Shown: positions 8,720-16,751 of the stretch, piece after piece | Numbering within the stretch: position 1 is the stretch's first letter | Layout: each line of letters begins with the position of its first letter | NCBI RefSeq assembly: GCF_005217615.1 | Contig: NZ_SZNK01000001.1 | Location: forward strand, 6,000,501 to 6,064,500 | DNA length: 64,000 nucleotides | Origin: Brevibacillus antibioticus | GTDB lineage: Bacteria; Bacillota; Bacilli; Brevibacillales; Brevibacillaceae | Direction: 5' to 3' | Translations under genes and position numbers: made by a program | Notes under the pieces: model-generated | Seen by the model: the letters and a program-made list of their open reading frames with translations, nothing else | Told to the model about the DNA's origin: nothing | Database searches by the model: none

Positions 8720-9349
8720 TTGATTCGCACGCAAGCCGGTACTTATGAAGTCATGGAAGTAAATCGAGACGGCTGGAACCTTGAGGCGTTCAAGGAGCGC
8801 TATAGCGACATCCTCGACAAGTACGATTATATTGTAGGGGACTGGGGCTATGGTCAGCTTCGTCTTCGTGGGTTTTATACTGACGCTAATCGCAAAGTAC
8901 CGTTCGAGCAGCGGATCGCCGCTTTGGATGAGTACCTGCATGAGTTCTGCAATTTTGGTTGTCCGTACTTCGTTTTGCGCAAGGTAAAAGCAAGCGTTGG
9001 CAACAGTAACGACCAAAGCGAGCAAGACGAAGCTGGCTTTGATGTCATCATTGATATTCGCCAGGACATTCCTCGTGAAGAGGGTGGCTCTTCGCCTTTT
9101 GTAGAACGAAAAGAACGCAGACGCTACCACCCGCGTCAAAATAAACAGGATCGCCAGAACAATGCTGGCGCGGATCGTAATGGAGCAGGGAGAAACGAAC
9201 GCGGGGAGAAGCCAAAGTTTCAAAAGGATCGACCCGATAAAAACGGCAAGGATGCCAACTCACGAGAGCGCCGTCCCAATCAAATGAAACCCAATCGCGA
9301 ACGCGATAAAGTCCCAACAGGACCAAATACACCAAAGCGTGATTCCTAA
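8720..9349 (+). CDS. yutD: YutD family protein (DUF1027) with basic disordered tail
   Basis: 209 residues. The first about 90 match YutD: ERYSDILDKYDYIVGDWGYG then LRLRGFY, with NFGCPYFVLR closing the domain. Function unknown. The last about 110 residues are low-complexity, rich in Arg, Asn, Lys and Pro, and are absent from the short B. subtilis protein as I recall. TTG 8720 is 9 bases after AAGGAGG. An ATG at 8684 is upstream of that ribosome site and was rejected. Transcribed divergently from the lipoprotein gene. Confidence 0.88.
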   Translation: MIRTQAGTYEVMEVNRDGWNLEAFKERYSDILDKYDYIVGDWGYGQLRLRGFYTDANRKVPFEQRIAALDEYLHEFCNFGCPYFVLRKVKASVGNSNDQSEQDEAGFDVIIDIRQDIPREEGGSSPFVERKERRRYHPRQNKQDRQNNAGADRNGAGRNERGEKPKFQKDRPDKNGKDANSRERRPNQMKPNRERDKVPTGPNTPKRDS

Positions 9350-9375
9350 AAACGTAATGGAAGAAGAGAAGCGTA

Positions 9376-9405
9376 AAAAGAGCCCTGTATGTCAGGGCTC
9401 TTTTC
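9376..9405. terminator. Bidirectional terminator between yutD and the Gly-rich gene
   Basis: AAAGAGCCCTG and CAGGGCTCTTT form an 11-bp stem with a 5-base loop. T runs exist on both strands, and it lies between two converging genes. Confidence 0.85.
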
Positions 9406-9415
9406 GTTTTTCGAT

Positions 9416-9952
9416 CTAAAAACCGCCGGGACCACCGAGTCCACCGAGTCCACCAAAACCACCGGGACCACCAAAACCACCGGGACCACCAAAACCACCG
9501 GGACCACCAAAACCACCGGGGCCACCAAAACCACCAGGACCACCAGGACCACCAAAACCACCGGGACCACCAAAACCACCGGGGCCACCAAAACCACCAG
9601 GACCACCAGGACCACCAAAACCACCGGGTCCCCAACCTGGCCAGCCCCATGTAGGCCAGTAGCCAGGCCAGCATGTATTGCATCCCCACCAAGGATATGG
9701 CTGCGGGACGACAACGACCTCAGGACCTCGTCTTCTACGGAAAAAGACGGGATGAGCCTGATCTTCTGGAATGTATCGATAATCCTGGTCTGCTTGGTAA
9801 TAAGGTGGTTGGTCATATTGAGCGGGAACGAAGTGGTTTTGATTGTATTCGTTTTGATCATATTGAGTTTGATGATATTGATTTTGGTCGTATGAACTTT
9901 GGTCGTATGAACTTTGATCGTATGAGCTTTGGTCGAATGGATAAGATTGCAT
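9416..9952 (-). CDS. Glycine-rich repeat protein, possible spore-surface component
   Basis: 178 residues with no known enzyme domain. The N-terminus consists of Tyr/Gln/Asp repeats (SYDQSSYDQ, then QYDQNEYNQ), then RRRRGPEVVVVPQPYPWW, a CNTC pair and Trp-rich text, then about 70 residues of GGF/GGP units. No signal peptide is seen when started at ATG 9952, which lies 13 bases after GAGGAG. Starts further upstream lack a ribosome site. Tyr- and Gly-rich proteins of this look are common in spore coats and exosporia of Bacillales. That role is inferred only. Confidence 0.7.
   Translation of the reverse strand: MQSYPFDQSSYDQSSYDQSSYDQNQYHQTQYDQNEYNQNHFVPAQYDQPPYYQADQDYRYIPEDQAHPVFFRRRRGPEVVVVPQPYPWWGCNTCWPGYWPTWGWPGWGPGGFGGPGGPGGFGGPGGFGGPGGFGGPGGPGGFGGPGGFGGPGGFGGPGGFGGPGGFGGLGGLGGPGGF
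9426..9632. repeat. Coding minisatellite of Gly-Gly-Phe/Gly-Gly-Pro units
   Basis: Nine-base units reading ccaccaaaa and ccaccggga (or ccaccagga) alternate in a higher-order pattern across about 200 bases. Near-identity of the units at the DNA level points to recent slippage or unequal recombination, so length probably varies between strains. Confidence 0.9.
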
Positions 9953-10065
9953 GATGCGATTCGCACTCCTCTCGTTATCTGTCTGTGCATCTGTGCAGTA
10001 GCAGTATACGAGGCATACGCCTGTAAGGAGCATTGTCCAGCAGGAATTGGGCGGGGACTACAAAT

Positions 10066-10100
10066 AAAAAAAGGAAGAGCCCGTAATCGGTCTTCCTTTG
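10066..10100 (-). terminator. Terminator of the DUF3055-like/glpX unit
   Basis: On the minus strand AAAGGAAGA pairs with TCTTCCTTT, followed by a run of T. Confidence 0.8.
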
Positions 10101-10105
10101 GTAAA

Positions 10106-10375
10106 TTAAATAGCTGCTTCCAAAAATGCTTTCAATTCTTCTGCTTCACTCTCGTTCAAGTTGAACGCGAATTCCAGATAGCCTTCTTCTTCCAGATCAT
10201 CATGTCCAATAATAGCAGAACGTCCATTTTGAATGTTGATGACAATTGCCTTCCCATAAAAACGGCTGGTGGTCGTAATCGCGAGGTCAAATCGCGTAGC
10301 TTCCCCCGTGAAGCTGACAAAGCGCGTTCGAGTATCCTCCGCTTCGTCGTACAAGTAGAACAAATCATTTGCCAT
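10106..10375 (-). CDS. DUF3055-like (SAV0927-type) small conserved protein
   Basis: 89 residues, acidic, beginning MANDLFYLYDEAEDTR with a central GKAIVINIQNGRSAIIG. This resembles the small DUF3055 family of Bacillales, whose function is unknown. It starts 12 bases after the glpX stop and shares its terminator, so it is cotranscribed with fructose-bisphosphatase. The family call is from memory and moderately sure. The gene itself is clear. Confidence 0.8.
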   Translation of the reverse strand: MANDLFYLYDEAEDTRTRFVSFTGEATRFDLAITTTSRFYGKAIVINIQNGRSAIIGHDDLEEEGYLEFAFNLNESEAEELKAFLEAAI

Positions 10376-10387
10376 ATGGGTGTCCCT

Positions 10388-11362
10388 CTACTTCCATAAA
10401 AGATTTGGTTTGTGTTCGGTATTGTGTACAGCGCGGACAAAGCGAATGGTTTTGGTTTGGGCACGCATGACGATCGAATGAGTTTCCACCATATCATCAC
10501 CGAGATAGCGCACGCCTTGCAACAGCTCTCCATCAGAGACGCCTGTTGCAGCGAAAATGGCGTCGTCCCCTTTGACCAGATCGTTCAGCGTCAAGAGCTG
10601 CTCCGGATTGACGAGCCCCATTCTGATGCAGCGCTCGCGCTCGATATCGTTCTGCGGCTTGAGCTGGGCTTGCATGTCGCCACCCAGACACTTGATGGCT
10701 GCGGCACTGATCACGCCCTCTGGCGCACCACCGATTCCCAAGAACAGGTCAATCCCTGTATGCGGCAGACAAGCAGCAATCGCGGCACCTACATCACCAT
10801 CTCCAAAAAGCTTCACTCGCGCACCCTTTTCACGAATGGCGTCAATAATCGCCTGGTGGCGGTCGCGTTCCTGAATAATGACCGTTACATCTTGCACGCG
10901 CTTGTTGTTTGCTTTTGCTACAACCTCTATCATTTTATCCACGGGATCATAAAGGTTGATTTGTCCGGCAGCACGTTTGCCGACGGCCATTTTCATCATG
11001 TACATGTCTGGTGCATGCAGCAGTGTTCCACGGTCCCCGATGGCGATAACAGACATGGCATTATTGTGTCCCTTGGCGACAATCGTCGTTCCTTCAAGCG
11101 GATCAACCGCCACATCTACCTCAGGCCCGCCAGCTTCAGGGTTACCGAGCTTTTCACCGATATAGAGCATGGGGGCCTCATCCAGTTCACCTTCTCCAAT
11201 GACGACGGTACCCCTCATGTTGATCGTATCAAACATGGCGCGCATGGCGCTGGTCGCTGCTCCATCTGCTTCATTCTTTTTCCCGCGTCCCATCCAGTGA
11301 GAAGAGGCGAGTGCAGCCATTTCCGTTACCCGCACAATTTCCAGTGCCAATTCGCGTTCCAC
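10388..11362 (-). CDS. glpX: Class II fructose-1,6-bisphosphatase
   Basis: 324-residue GlpX, hydrolysing fructose-1,6-bisphosphate in gluconeogenesis. Landmarks are MGRGKKNEADGAATSAMR, VVIGEGELDEAPML (metal-binding Glu/Asp), DPLEGTT (the inositol-phosphatase-fold motif) and GIGGAPEGVISAAA. The length is normal for the family. ATG start preceded by GGGGAGGAA. Forms an operon with the small downstream gene. Confidence 0.96.
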   Translation of the reverse strand: MERELALEIVRVTEMAALASSHWMGRGKKNEADGAATSAMRAMFDTINMRGTVVIGEGELDEAPMLYIGEKLGNPEAGGPEVDVAVDPLEGTTIVAKGHNNAMSVIAIGDRGTLLHAPDMYMMKMAVGKRAAGQINLYDPVDKMIEVVAKANNKRVQDVTVIIQERDRHQAIIDAIREKGARVKLFGDGDVGAAIAACLPHTGIDLFLGIGGAPEGVISAAAIKCLGGDMQAQLKPQNDIERERCIRMGLVNPEQLLTLNDLVKGDDAIFAATGVSDGELLQGVRYLGDDMVETHSIVMRAQTKTIRFVRAVHNTEHKPNLLWK

Positions 11363-11587
11363 AGTGTGTTCCTCCCCTTATGCTTGCCGACAAAAATTCA
11401 CCCCATCATTGTAACATAAAGTTATCACTGATTCGTCTTTTCAGCACCGAGAAAGTGGCGAGAACCTGAAAAGGAGAAGTGGAGTGTAGGGGATCTACAT
11501 GAGCACCGGACTTTGAAAGGTGAACGCCACTTTCGATGTCGAATAATCCCCCGGTAAAACTACGTGATCAAAAGACGAACGTGATTC

Positions 11588-11615
11588 GTGACAGGCCGTA
11601 CAAATTTGGTATACT
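11588..11615 (+). promoter_or_regulatory. Candidate promoter of the small membrane peptide/yutE unit
   Basis: GTGACA (11588-11593), 16 bases, TATACT (11610-11615), about 25 bases upstream of the GTG of the 35-residue peptide. Confidence 0.45.
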
Positions 11616-11640
11616 GATGGATGAAAAGAGGTGAAACCCG

Positions 11641-11748
11641 GTGAGCAATTCCTATTTGCAGGAAGGGGAATTGGTGCTTCTCGTCCTGGTGCTAACATTT
11701 GTGTTTACCGTTTACTACTCAAAACGCAAATCAAAAAAGCGAAAGTAA
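11641..11748 (+). CDS. Small single-pass membrane peptide (35 aa)
   Basis: GTG start behind AGAGGTGAAA. A short acidic N-terminus (MSNSYLQEGE) is followed by one hydrophobic segment (LVLLVLVLTFVFTVYY) and a very basic tail (SKRKSKKRK), so it is predicted to be inner-membrane with the tail inside. It ends 10 bases before the yutE ATG, and the yutE Shine-Dalgarno overlaps its stop. No family recognised. Confidence 0.7.
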   Translation: MSNSYLQEGELVLLVLVLTFVFTVYYSKRKSKKRK

Positions 11749-11758
11749 GGAGAAATAT

Positions 11759-12193
11759 ATGTACGACGTGAATACAAAACGAATCGACCAAGTATTGGAA
11801 CATATGTCTCGCATGCTTGATCTGCTGGACAAGCTCAGCGAACGAGGAGCCAAAGCGGTTTTGGCAGATGAAGTAGCTGTTGCAGCGATGGAGCGAGCCC
11901 TGCACTTGTCTATCGAAGGAATAGTGGATGTCGGAAACGCGCTGATCGACGGATTTATTATGCGAGATCCAGGAAGCTACAGCGACATCGTGGAAATTTT
12001 GCGGGATGAGCGAGTCATCACAGATGAACAGGCTTTGATCCTGACACGTGTAACTGATTTCCGCAAGCATCTGGTCAATGATTATACAAGTGTGCCAGTC
12101 AATGAGATGTACAGTCTGGTAGAAGAAGCGACCAGTACGATTCGTCAGTTTGAGCCACAGGTAAGAGCCTTCTTGAAAAAAGAACTGTTTTAA
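11759..12193 (+). CDS. yutE: YutE, HepT-like (DUF86) protein
   Basis: 144-residue helical protein of the DUF86/HepT superfamily. Recognisable are the helix with VDVGNALIDGFIMRDPGSYSDI and the motif FRKHLVNDY. HepT toxins carry RX4-6H followed by Tyr (RNxLVHxY). Here Asn stands where the His should be, and no MntA-type nucleotidyltransferase antitoxin is next door, so a toxin role is doubtful. ATG 11759 follows TAAGGAG. Confidence 0.85.
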   Translation: MYDVNTKRIDQVLEHMSRMLDLLDKLSERGAKAVLADEVAVAAMERALHLSIEGIVDVGNALIDGFIMRDPGSYSDIVEILRDERVITDEQALILTRVTDFRKHLVNDYTSVPVNEMYSLVEEATSTIRQFEPQVRAFLKKELF

Positions 12194-12253
12194 AAAAGTG
12201 TTTTCAATCCATCACTAACGTAGCGGATATTTTATACAAAAGACTTTCGTTTG

Positions 12254-12282
12254 TTTACTAAAACGTCTTCATCCACTACAAT
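12254..12282 (+). promoter_or_regulatory. Sigma-A promoter of the SufR-like regulator gene
   Basis: TTTACT (12254-12259), 17 bases, TACAAT (12277-12282). The region also holds the imperfect dyad AAGAC...GTCTT around the -35, a possible self-regulation site. Confidence 0.6.
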
Positions 12283-12305
12283 AGGGAGAAAGGACGGTGA
12301 TACGT

Positions 12306-12935
12306 ATGACAAACGAAGGAACGTCCACTCGTGATCAAATCCTGCACATGCTCAAGGTCAAAGGTTCACTCCCTGTCAGCGACATGGCCGTCGAGCTAGG
12401 GATTACTGAAATGGCGGTACGACGTCATTTGAACACCCTGGAGAGAGATAATTTGATCAAGTCTACGCTTGTTCGCCAAGCGATGGGACGCCCAACGAAT
12501 GTTTATTCATTGTCGCAGGAAGCAGACGAACTGTTCCCGCGCAATTATTCTCATTTGACATTAGATTTTTTACAAGACATAAAGGAAATCGACGGTTTGT
12601 CCAAAATAGAAATGCTATTTAGACGCCGCGAGAATCGCTTGGAGGAGACTTATCGCTCCTACATGCAAGGTGACTTGGAAAATCGTGTAGCCAAGCTGGC
12701 CGAGCTGCAAAACGATAAAGGCTACATGGTGGAATGGGAAAAGGACGAAAATGGAGACGGCTATCGGATTCAGGAGTTCAATTGCCCAATCTCGCAAGTA
12801 GCTCGTGAATTCAACCAAGCGTGTAGCTGTGAGCTTTCCTTGTTCCGTCGGGTCTTGAATGCCAATGTCGAGCAAACCACGTGCATGGCAAAAGGTGGAG
12901 ACAAATGCGTGTTTCACATCAAGGAAGCGAAATAA
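12306..12935 (+). CDS. SufR-like DeoR/ArsR-type transcriptional regulator with Fe-S-type cysteines
   Basis: About 209 residues. An N-terminal winged helix (VSDMAVELGITEMAVRRHL) is followed by a helical middle. The C-terminus has five Cys spread as NCPIS...ACSC...TTCMAKGGDKCVF, the arrangement seen in SufR-type regulators that bind a 4Fe-4S cluster. It may therefore sense iron-sulfur status or oxidants. ATG 12306 chosen. GTG 12297 is only three bases from AAAGGA. Inserted between yutE and yutF relative to B. subtilis. Confidence 0.82.
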   Translation: MTNEGTSTRDQILHMLKVKGSLPVSDMAVELGITEMAVRRHLNTLERDNLIKSTLVRQAMGRPTNVYSLSQEADELFPRNYSHLTLDFLQDIKEIDGLSKIEMLFRRRENRLEETYRSYMQGDLENRVAKLAELQNDKGYMVEWEKDENGDGYRIQEFNCPISQVAREFNQACSCELSLFRRVLNANVEQTTCMAKGGDKCVFHIKEAK

Positions 12936-12950
12936 AATCGTCATAACGAA

Positions 12951-12980
12951 GGTCCACTCAAAGTCGGGTGGATTTTTTTC
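12951..12980 (+). terminator. Terminator of the SufR-like gene
   Basis: GTCCAC and GTGGAT pair across a 10-base loop, followed by seven T. Confidence 0.7.
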
Positions 12981-13060
12981 TTTTATTTACAGGATTCCCC
13001 TGATACGATTTCCTTATCGTTCTAATAGTGAACTAGACTGCTTCATGGAGAGTGAAATGG

Positions 13061-14131
13061 ATGATGGTAGAGGTATTGCAACCGCTCTTATCTTTTTTGG
13101 AGCGAGATGTACATCGGCTAGAGGATATACATAAAGATTCCCGTGCCTTTCAGGACCCGTCTATAAAAGCGATGTTTCAACACGCTGTCTCGAATCCTGA
13201 GTCGATCAACGAAATTCTAGGTCAGCTCACTGCATTTCTTGACAGCGAAGCTGATACGTATAAAAAAGGGATGGCCTGCATTATGAGCGGAACGCTGGTC
13301 GAAAACGGCGGCGCCCCGAGCCTGATTGTCGATTCCGTTGTCCGGCAGCTGGAGCGGCATCTTATTTTGATAGAAGCGTATTTGGAGAATGAAGAGCTCT
13401 CAATGGAAGAGCATTTTTTATCAAGTCCAGATACGGTCAAAGCGCGAGTGACGTCTGACTTTGTGATTTTGGCGACGATGACCATGATTTGCCGAAACAA
13501 GCAAGCACGAAATCAGATGCGACAAAAGGAAGGGCTCGTCCGTTTGATCGAATCGCTCTATGAGCACGTCGACAACTTGGAATATGTACATGATGTTTTA
13601 AACAGTGTGGATGATCTGGAGGTTGTCGCCTTGCACCCGGAAACCTTGACTGGTGTAAGAGTGCGCCTGGAGACCGTGCAAAACAATTTCCATTTATTTA
13701 CGTTGCTCCAGGATGTGATGCTGCGATCCTTCCATAGCATGGAACCCTTTGCCTCCATGCAGCGTAACGAAGTCGCCATCAAAGCAGCGTCTGGGATTGA
13801 ATACCCCGAGACAAGTGGTGCTTCGGATGAGGCTTTATTCGGTTTCTTCAATATGTATGGTCTGGACGAAAATAGCAGCGAGCTTAAGCAAAATCAGCTA
13901 GAGGGCTGGGTGTTTGGAGAAATGATGCCCACGCATATTCCAAGAATAGATGGAAAAGTAATGATCTTGTTAGGGGAGAAAATTTTTGCGAGTCGCTCCT
14001 GGGATTTATCCTTTTGCATACCCGTTCACAGCGCACTATCACCTAAGACTGAGCTGCTGGAAGTATTGTCCCCCGAACAAACAAAAGCATGGCTGGACAG
14101 AATTGTGGCGATGAGAGGAAGAGCCGACTAG
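13061..14131 (+). CDS. Conserved hypothetical protein, about 356 aa
   Basis: No family recognised. Soluble, acidic and mostly helical, with no signal peptide or membrane segment. Contains Cys only in two places (about residues 75 and 150, then FCIPVHS near the end). The second half may hold a beta-rich domain (VFGEMMPTHIPRIDGKVMILLGEK). ATG 13061 is about 11 bases after GGAG. A second ATG follows directly, and a GTG at 13052 abuts the Shine-Dalgarno. Flanked by terminators, so a single-gene unit. Confidence 0.75.
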   Translation: MMVEVLQPLLSFLERDVHRLEDIHKDSRAFQDPSIKAMFQHAVSNPESINEILGQLTAFLDSEADTYKKGMACIMSGTLVENGGAPSLIVDSVVRQLERHLILIEAYLENEELSMEEHFLSSPDTVKARVTSDFVILATMTMICRNKQARNQMRQKEGLVRLIESLYEHVDNLEYVHDVLNSVDDLEVVALHPETLTGVRVRLETVQNNFHLFTLLQDVMLRSFHSMEPFASMQRNEVAIKAASGIEYPETSGASDEALFGFFNMYGLDENSSELKQNQLEGWVFGEMMPTHIPRIDGKVMILLGEKIFASRSWDLSFCIPVHSALSPKTELLEVLSPEQTKAWLDRIVAMRGRAD

Positions 14132-14132
14132 A

Positions 14133-14174
14133 CAAAAAGCAGGAAGCGGTGGAAGGCCGTTTCCTGCTTTTTTG
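14133..14174 (+). terminator. Intrinsic terminator
   Basis: AAAAGCAGGAA and TTCCTGCTTTT form a long stem followed by TTTTTT. Confidence 0.85.
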
Positions 14175-14255
14175 CGATAGGAAGGACGAAGGATTACACT
14201 AAGAGGAGAAAGCTTGTTCAATCGGCTTACGACAACAGATGGGAGATGGAACAAC

Positions 14256-15035
14256 GTGAAACAATATAAAGGCTATTTGCTTGATCTGGATGGGACGATA
14301 TATCGAGGAAAAGAAGCGATTCCGGGAGCAGCAGCATTCATCACCCACTTGAAAACTCATCAGATTCCGTATTTGTTCCTGACCAACAATTCTTCAGCCT
14401 CTGCACAGCACGTCGCAGAACGGCTGGTAGCAATGGGCATAGAAGCACAGGCTCGGGACGTATATACCACGAGCATGGCGACCACTACCTATTTACGAGA
14501 GCAGGCACCAGCGGGTACGCGCGTCTACGTGATTGGAGAGGCGGGCCTGCATGATCAGCTGAAGGATGCAGGCTATGTGATTACAGAAGAAGATCCGGCT
14601 TATGTCATTGTCGGGATTGATCGTGCTTTCACGTATGAAAAGCTGGCGATCGCTGCACGCGCTATCCGTGAAGGAGCAACTTTTATCGCTACAAATGCAG
14701 ATGCAGCCCTGCCGACGGATGCCGGTTTGTTCCCTGGCAATGGTTCACTGGTGGCAGCCGTCTCTGTTGCCTCCGCGACCAAACCAATCGTGATTGGCAA
14801 ACCAGAGTCCATTATCGTCCGTTACGCTCTGAATCAGCTTGGTACTGCTGCGGCTGACACGCTGATCGTCGGGGACAATTTATATACGGACATTGAGGCA
14901 GGTGCCAACAGTGGCTTGGACAGCTTGCTAGTTTTGACAGGCTATTCCACGCGCGAAGAAGCAGACCAGCATCATGCTGCTCCTACCCATATTGCGGAAG
15001 ATTTGCCGGAATGGCAGCAGCGAATCTCACTATGA
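14256..15035 (+). CDS. yutF: HAD-family phosphatase YutF (NagD type)
   Basis: 259-residue HAD hydrolase of the C2-capped NagD/p-nitrophenylphosphatase type. Motif I is LLDLDGTIYRG, motif II TNNSS, motif III Lys in VIGKPES, motif IV VGDNLYTDI. GTG 14256 gives MKQYKGYLLDLDGT, matching where B. subtilis YutF begins. A TTG at 14214 has an even stronger ribosome site (AAGAGGAG) and would add 14 residues, so the start is not settled. The 3' end overlaps the converging yutG by six bases. Confidence 0.92.
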   Translation: MKQYKGYLLDLDGTIYRGKEAIPGAAAFITHLKTHQIPYLFLTNNSSASAQHVAERLVAMGIEAQARDVYTTSMATTTYLREQAPAGTRVYVIGEAGLHDQLKDAGYVITEEDPAYVIVGIDRAFTYEKLAIAARAIREGATFIATNADAALPTDAGLFPGNGSLVAAVSVASATKPIVIGKPESIIVRYALNQLGTAAADTLIVGDNLYTDIEAGANSGLDSLLVLTGYSTREEADQHHAAPTHIAEDLPEWQQRISL

Positions 15036-15545
15036 TTCAACGCATTCTTCCTGCTGCTTCTGGCGGTGGGCAATGCGGCTGGAGGCGGCTGCTGCGACCG
15101 CACCAACAAGATCGTCCAAAAAAGTATGAACACCATTACGCTTGTCGTTGAGATCGGCGAGTTTGCCGTGCTTCAGCTTGTCTACATAACCGAAGTTGGT
15201 AAATCCGATGCTTCCATACAGGTTGACGATGGCAAGGGCGAGTACCTCGTCTATGCCGTATAGCGGCTCGTCTGTTTCAATAATCGCCTGGAGTGGGGGC
15301 AGCAGCTGCTTTTGTTCTGCGAGGATGTCGAGCTGAATCCCAGTCAGCAACGCGTTTTGGACCTCGCGTTTTTTCAAGACGGAGGCCACGCTGTCGAGAC
15401 ACAAGTCCAAGGTGATGTCCGGGATATATTTTGACTGCAGGAACATGACAATTTCAGCAATGTCGTTCATGCTGACTCCTCGTTTTTCCAACAGCTCAAT
15501 AACGAAATCTAGACAACTCTCACTATTTAGTGGATGCTCACTCAT
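15030..15545 (-). CDS. yutG: YutG, phosphatidylglycerophosphatase A-related protein
   Basis: 171 residues of the PgpA-like YutG family. Features include GVSMNDIAEIVMFLQSKYIP, YGSIGFTNFGYVDK and DDLVGAVAAAA. Unlike true PgpA it lacks strong membrane helices, so it is the soluble YutG branch whose role is unsettled. ATG start behind AAGGAGGAG. The last codons overlap the end of yutF on the other strand. Confidence 0.9.
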   Translation of the reverse strand: MSEHPLNSESCLDFVIELLEKRGVSMNDIAEIVMFLQSKYIPDITLDLCLDSVASVLKKREVQNALLTGIQLDILAEQKQLLPPLQAIIETDEPLYGIDEVLALAIVNLYGSIGFTNFGYVDKLKHGKLADLNDKRNGVHTFLDDLVGAVAAAASSRIAHRQKQQEECVES

Positions 15546-15600
15546 GCTTGTCGCTCCTCCTTATCGGCATGAATGTATCTAGTATCTGCATACAGATAGG

Positions 15601-15629
15601 CACCTATCCCGATCTACCGACATACAATG
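15601..15629 (+). promoter_or_regulatory. Candidate sigma-K/sigma-E (mother-cell) promoter of yutH
   Basis: CACC (15601-15604), 16 bases, CATACAATG (15621-15629). This fits the sigma-K pattern (AC, 16 bases, CATAnnnT) and shares the CATACA of sigma-E -10 boxes. It lies 37 bases before the yutH ATG, as expected for a spore-coat gene. Confidence 0.45.
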
Positions 15630-15665
15630 CCAGAAGAGCAGTATGCAAGGAGGGTGAACAACTGT

Positions 15666-16751
15666 ATGGAAGAAAAAGAGCTTCTTCAGGAGAAGTACGG
15701 TTTTGAACTCCAGGGATATCGTACGACGGGGGCAAGCAAGGTACTGGAAACGGATCGAGGCCTTTACTACATGTTCGAGGCGCCAGCCGGATATAAATAC
15801 AAAAGCAAGTTTATTGAGAAAGTAAAACAGCATTTGAGTCAACAGCAAAACATTCGCTTGTTAAAGCTGGTGAACACAACAAGCGGGCAGGCTCACATCG
15901 TTGATGATGAGCAGCTTTACTATTTATACAGAGGCGTGCGAGAGGCGGTTCCTGAAAATCCCTATTATGCCGGTGGGCAGTCGCTCGCAAAGTTCCATCT
16001 GGCCACGAGTGATTTTTCATCTGACAAGATGTTTATCCCCTACAGTTCACTTGGCAACTGGCCGAGCACGTGGCACAAAAAGCTGCGGAATTTTTATGAG
16101 TACCGAGATGAGATGGATGAGGATCATGTCGAGCTCGCGCCAATGGATGAATATTTGTTGACCTGCTTCACGTACATTACTCAGCTCGGGGAATTGTCCG
16201 TTCAATATTTGGTGGATGCTGGATACGATAAAGTCGTGAAGGAAACAGCTAGTCTCGGGAAAGTAGCCTACCAAAATTTTGATCAAGGGTATATGCTATG
16301 GAAAGAGAAGGATGTACGTCTAATGGCAGGTGAATGGAACTGGGTTCTTGATATGCGTACTCGCGATGTGGGGCAGTGGATCAAAGCCGAGACAAAGCGA
16401 AACGGCTGGAATGAAGAGGCTGTGTCCAGCTTTCTCGACGGCTACAACAGCGTCTCTGCTTTGCTGCCAGCTGAATATGCCGTGATTTATTCGCTCATGC
16501 TCTACCCAGGCAGGTTTTTGAAGCTCGTGGAGACTTATATGGAGTTGCCGGTAGAAGAGCGCCAGGAAGTCAACATCCAAGCATGGCAAACGCAGTTGGA
16601 AGACGAGCTAACCAAAATGGAAGACGGACTTCGAAAGTACCCGCTATTCATTGCTGAGCGTTATGACGTATCCATTCCACAAATTGATTGGTTGTGGAGG
16701 AAAAAAGATGATCAAGCAACAAGTTTTCGTTACGAGGAAACTCAATCCTGA
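15666..16751 (+). CDS. yutH: Spore coat protein YutH (kinase-fold)
   Basis: 361-residue protein with an aminoglycoside-phosphotransferase/CotS-like fold, recognised by synteny and by segments such as GYRTTGASKVLETDRGLYYMFE, QSLAKFHLAT and NFDQGYMLW. The HGDxxxxN catalytic loop of real kinases is not visible (QNFDQGY is in its place), so phosphotransfer is doubtful. ATG 15666 follows AAGGAGGG by 11 bases. Overlaps the next gene by 44 bases. B. subtilis YutH is a coat-associated protein. Confidence 0.88.
   Translation: MEEKELLQEKYGFELQGYRTTGASKVLETDRGLYYMFEAPAGYKYKSKFIEKVKQHLSQQQNIRLLKLVNTTSGQAHIVDDEQLYYLYRGVREAVPENPYYAGGQSLAKFHLATSDFSSDKMFIPYSSLGNWPSTWHKKLRNFYEYRDEMDEDHVELAPMDEYLLTCFTYITQLGELSVQYLVDAGYDKVVKETASLGKVAYQNFDQGYMLWKEKDVRLMAGEWNWVLDMRTRDVGQWIKAETKRNGWNEEAVSSFLDGYNSVSALLPAEYAVIYSLMLYPGRFLKLVETYMELPVEERQEVNIQAWQTQLEDELTKMEDGLRKYPLFIAERYDVSIPQIDWLWRKKDDQATSFRYEETQS

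Noticed and set aside
9048..9692. Long minus-strand frame rich in Trp (FWWSRWFWW) over the end of yutD and the Gly-rich repeat
   Set aside because: It is an alternate frame of the GGF/GGP minisatellite, with no ribosome site, and it crosses a strong terminator.
11420..11640. Inverted repeat AAAGTGGCG ... CGCCACTTT upstream of glpX and the small peptide, considered as a riboswitch
   Set aside because: The arms are about 65 bases apart, no known riboswitch motif was seen and the element is not near a terminator.
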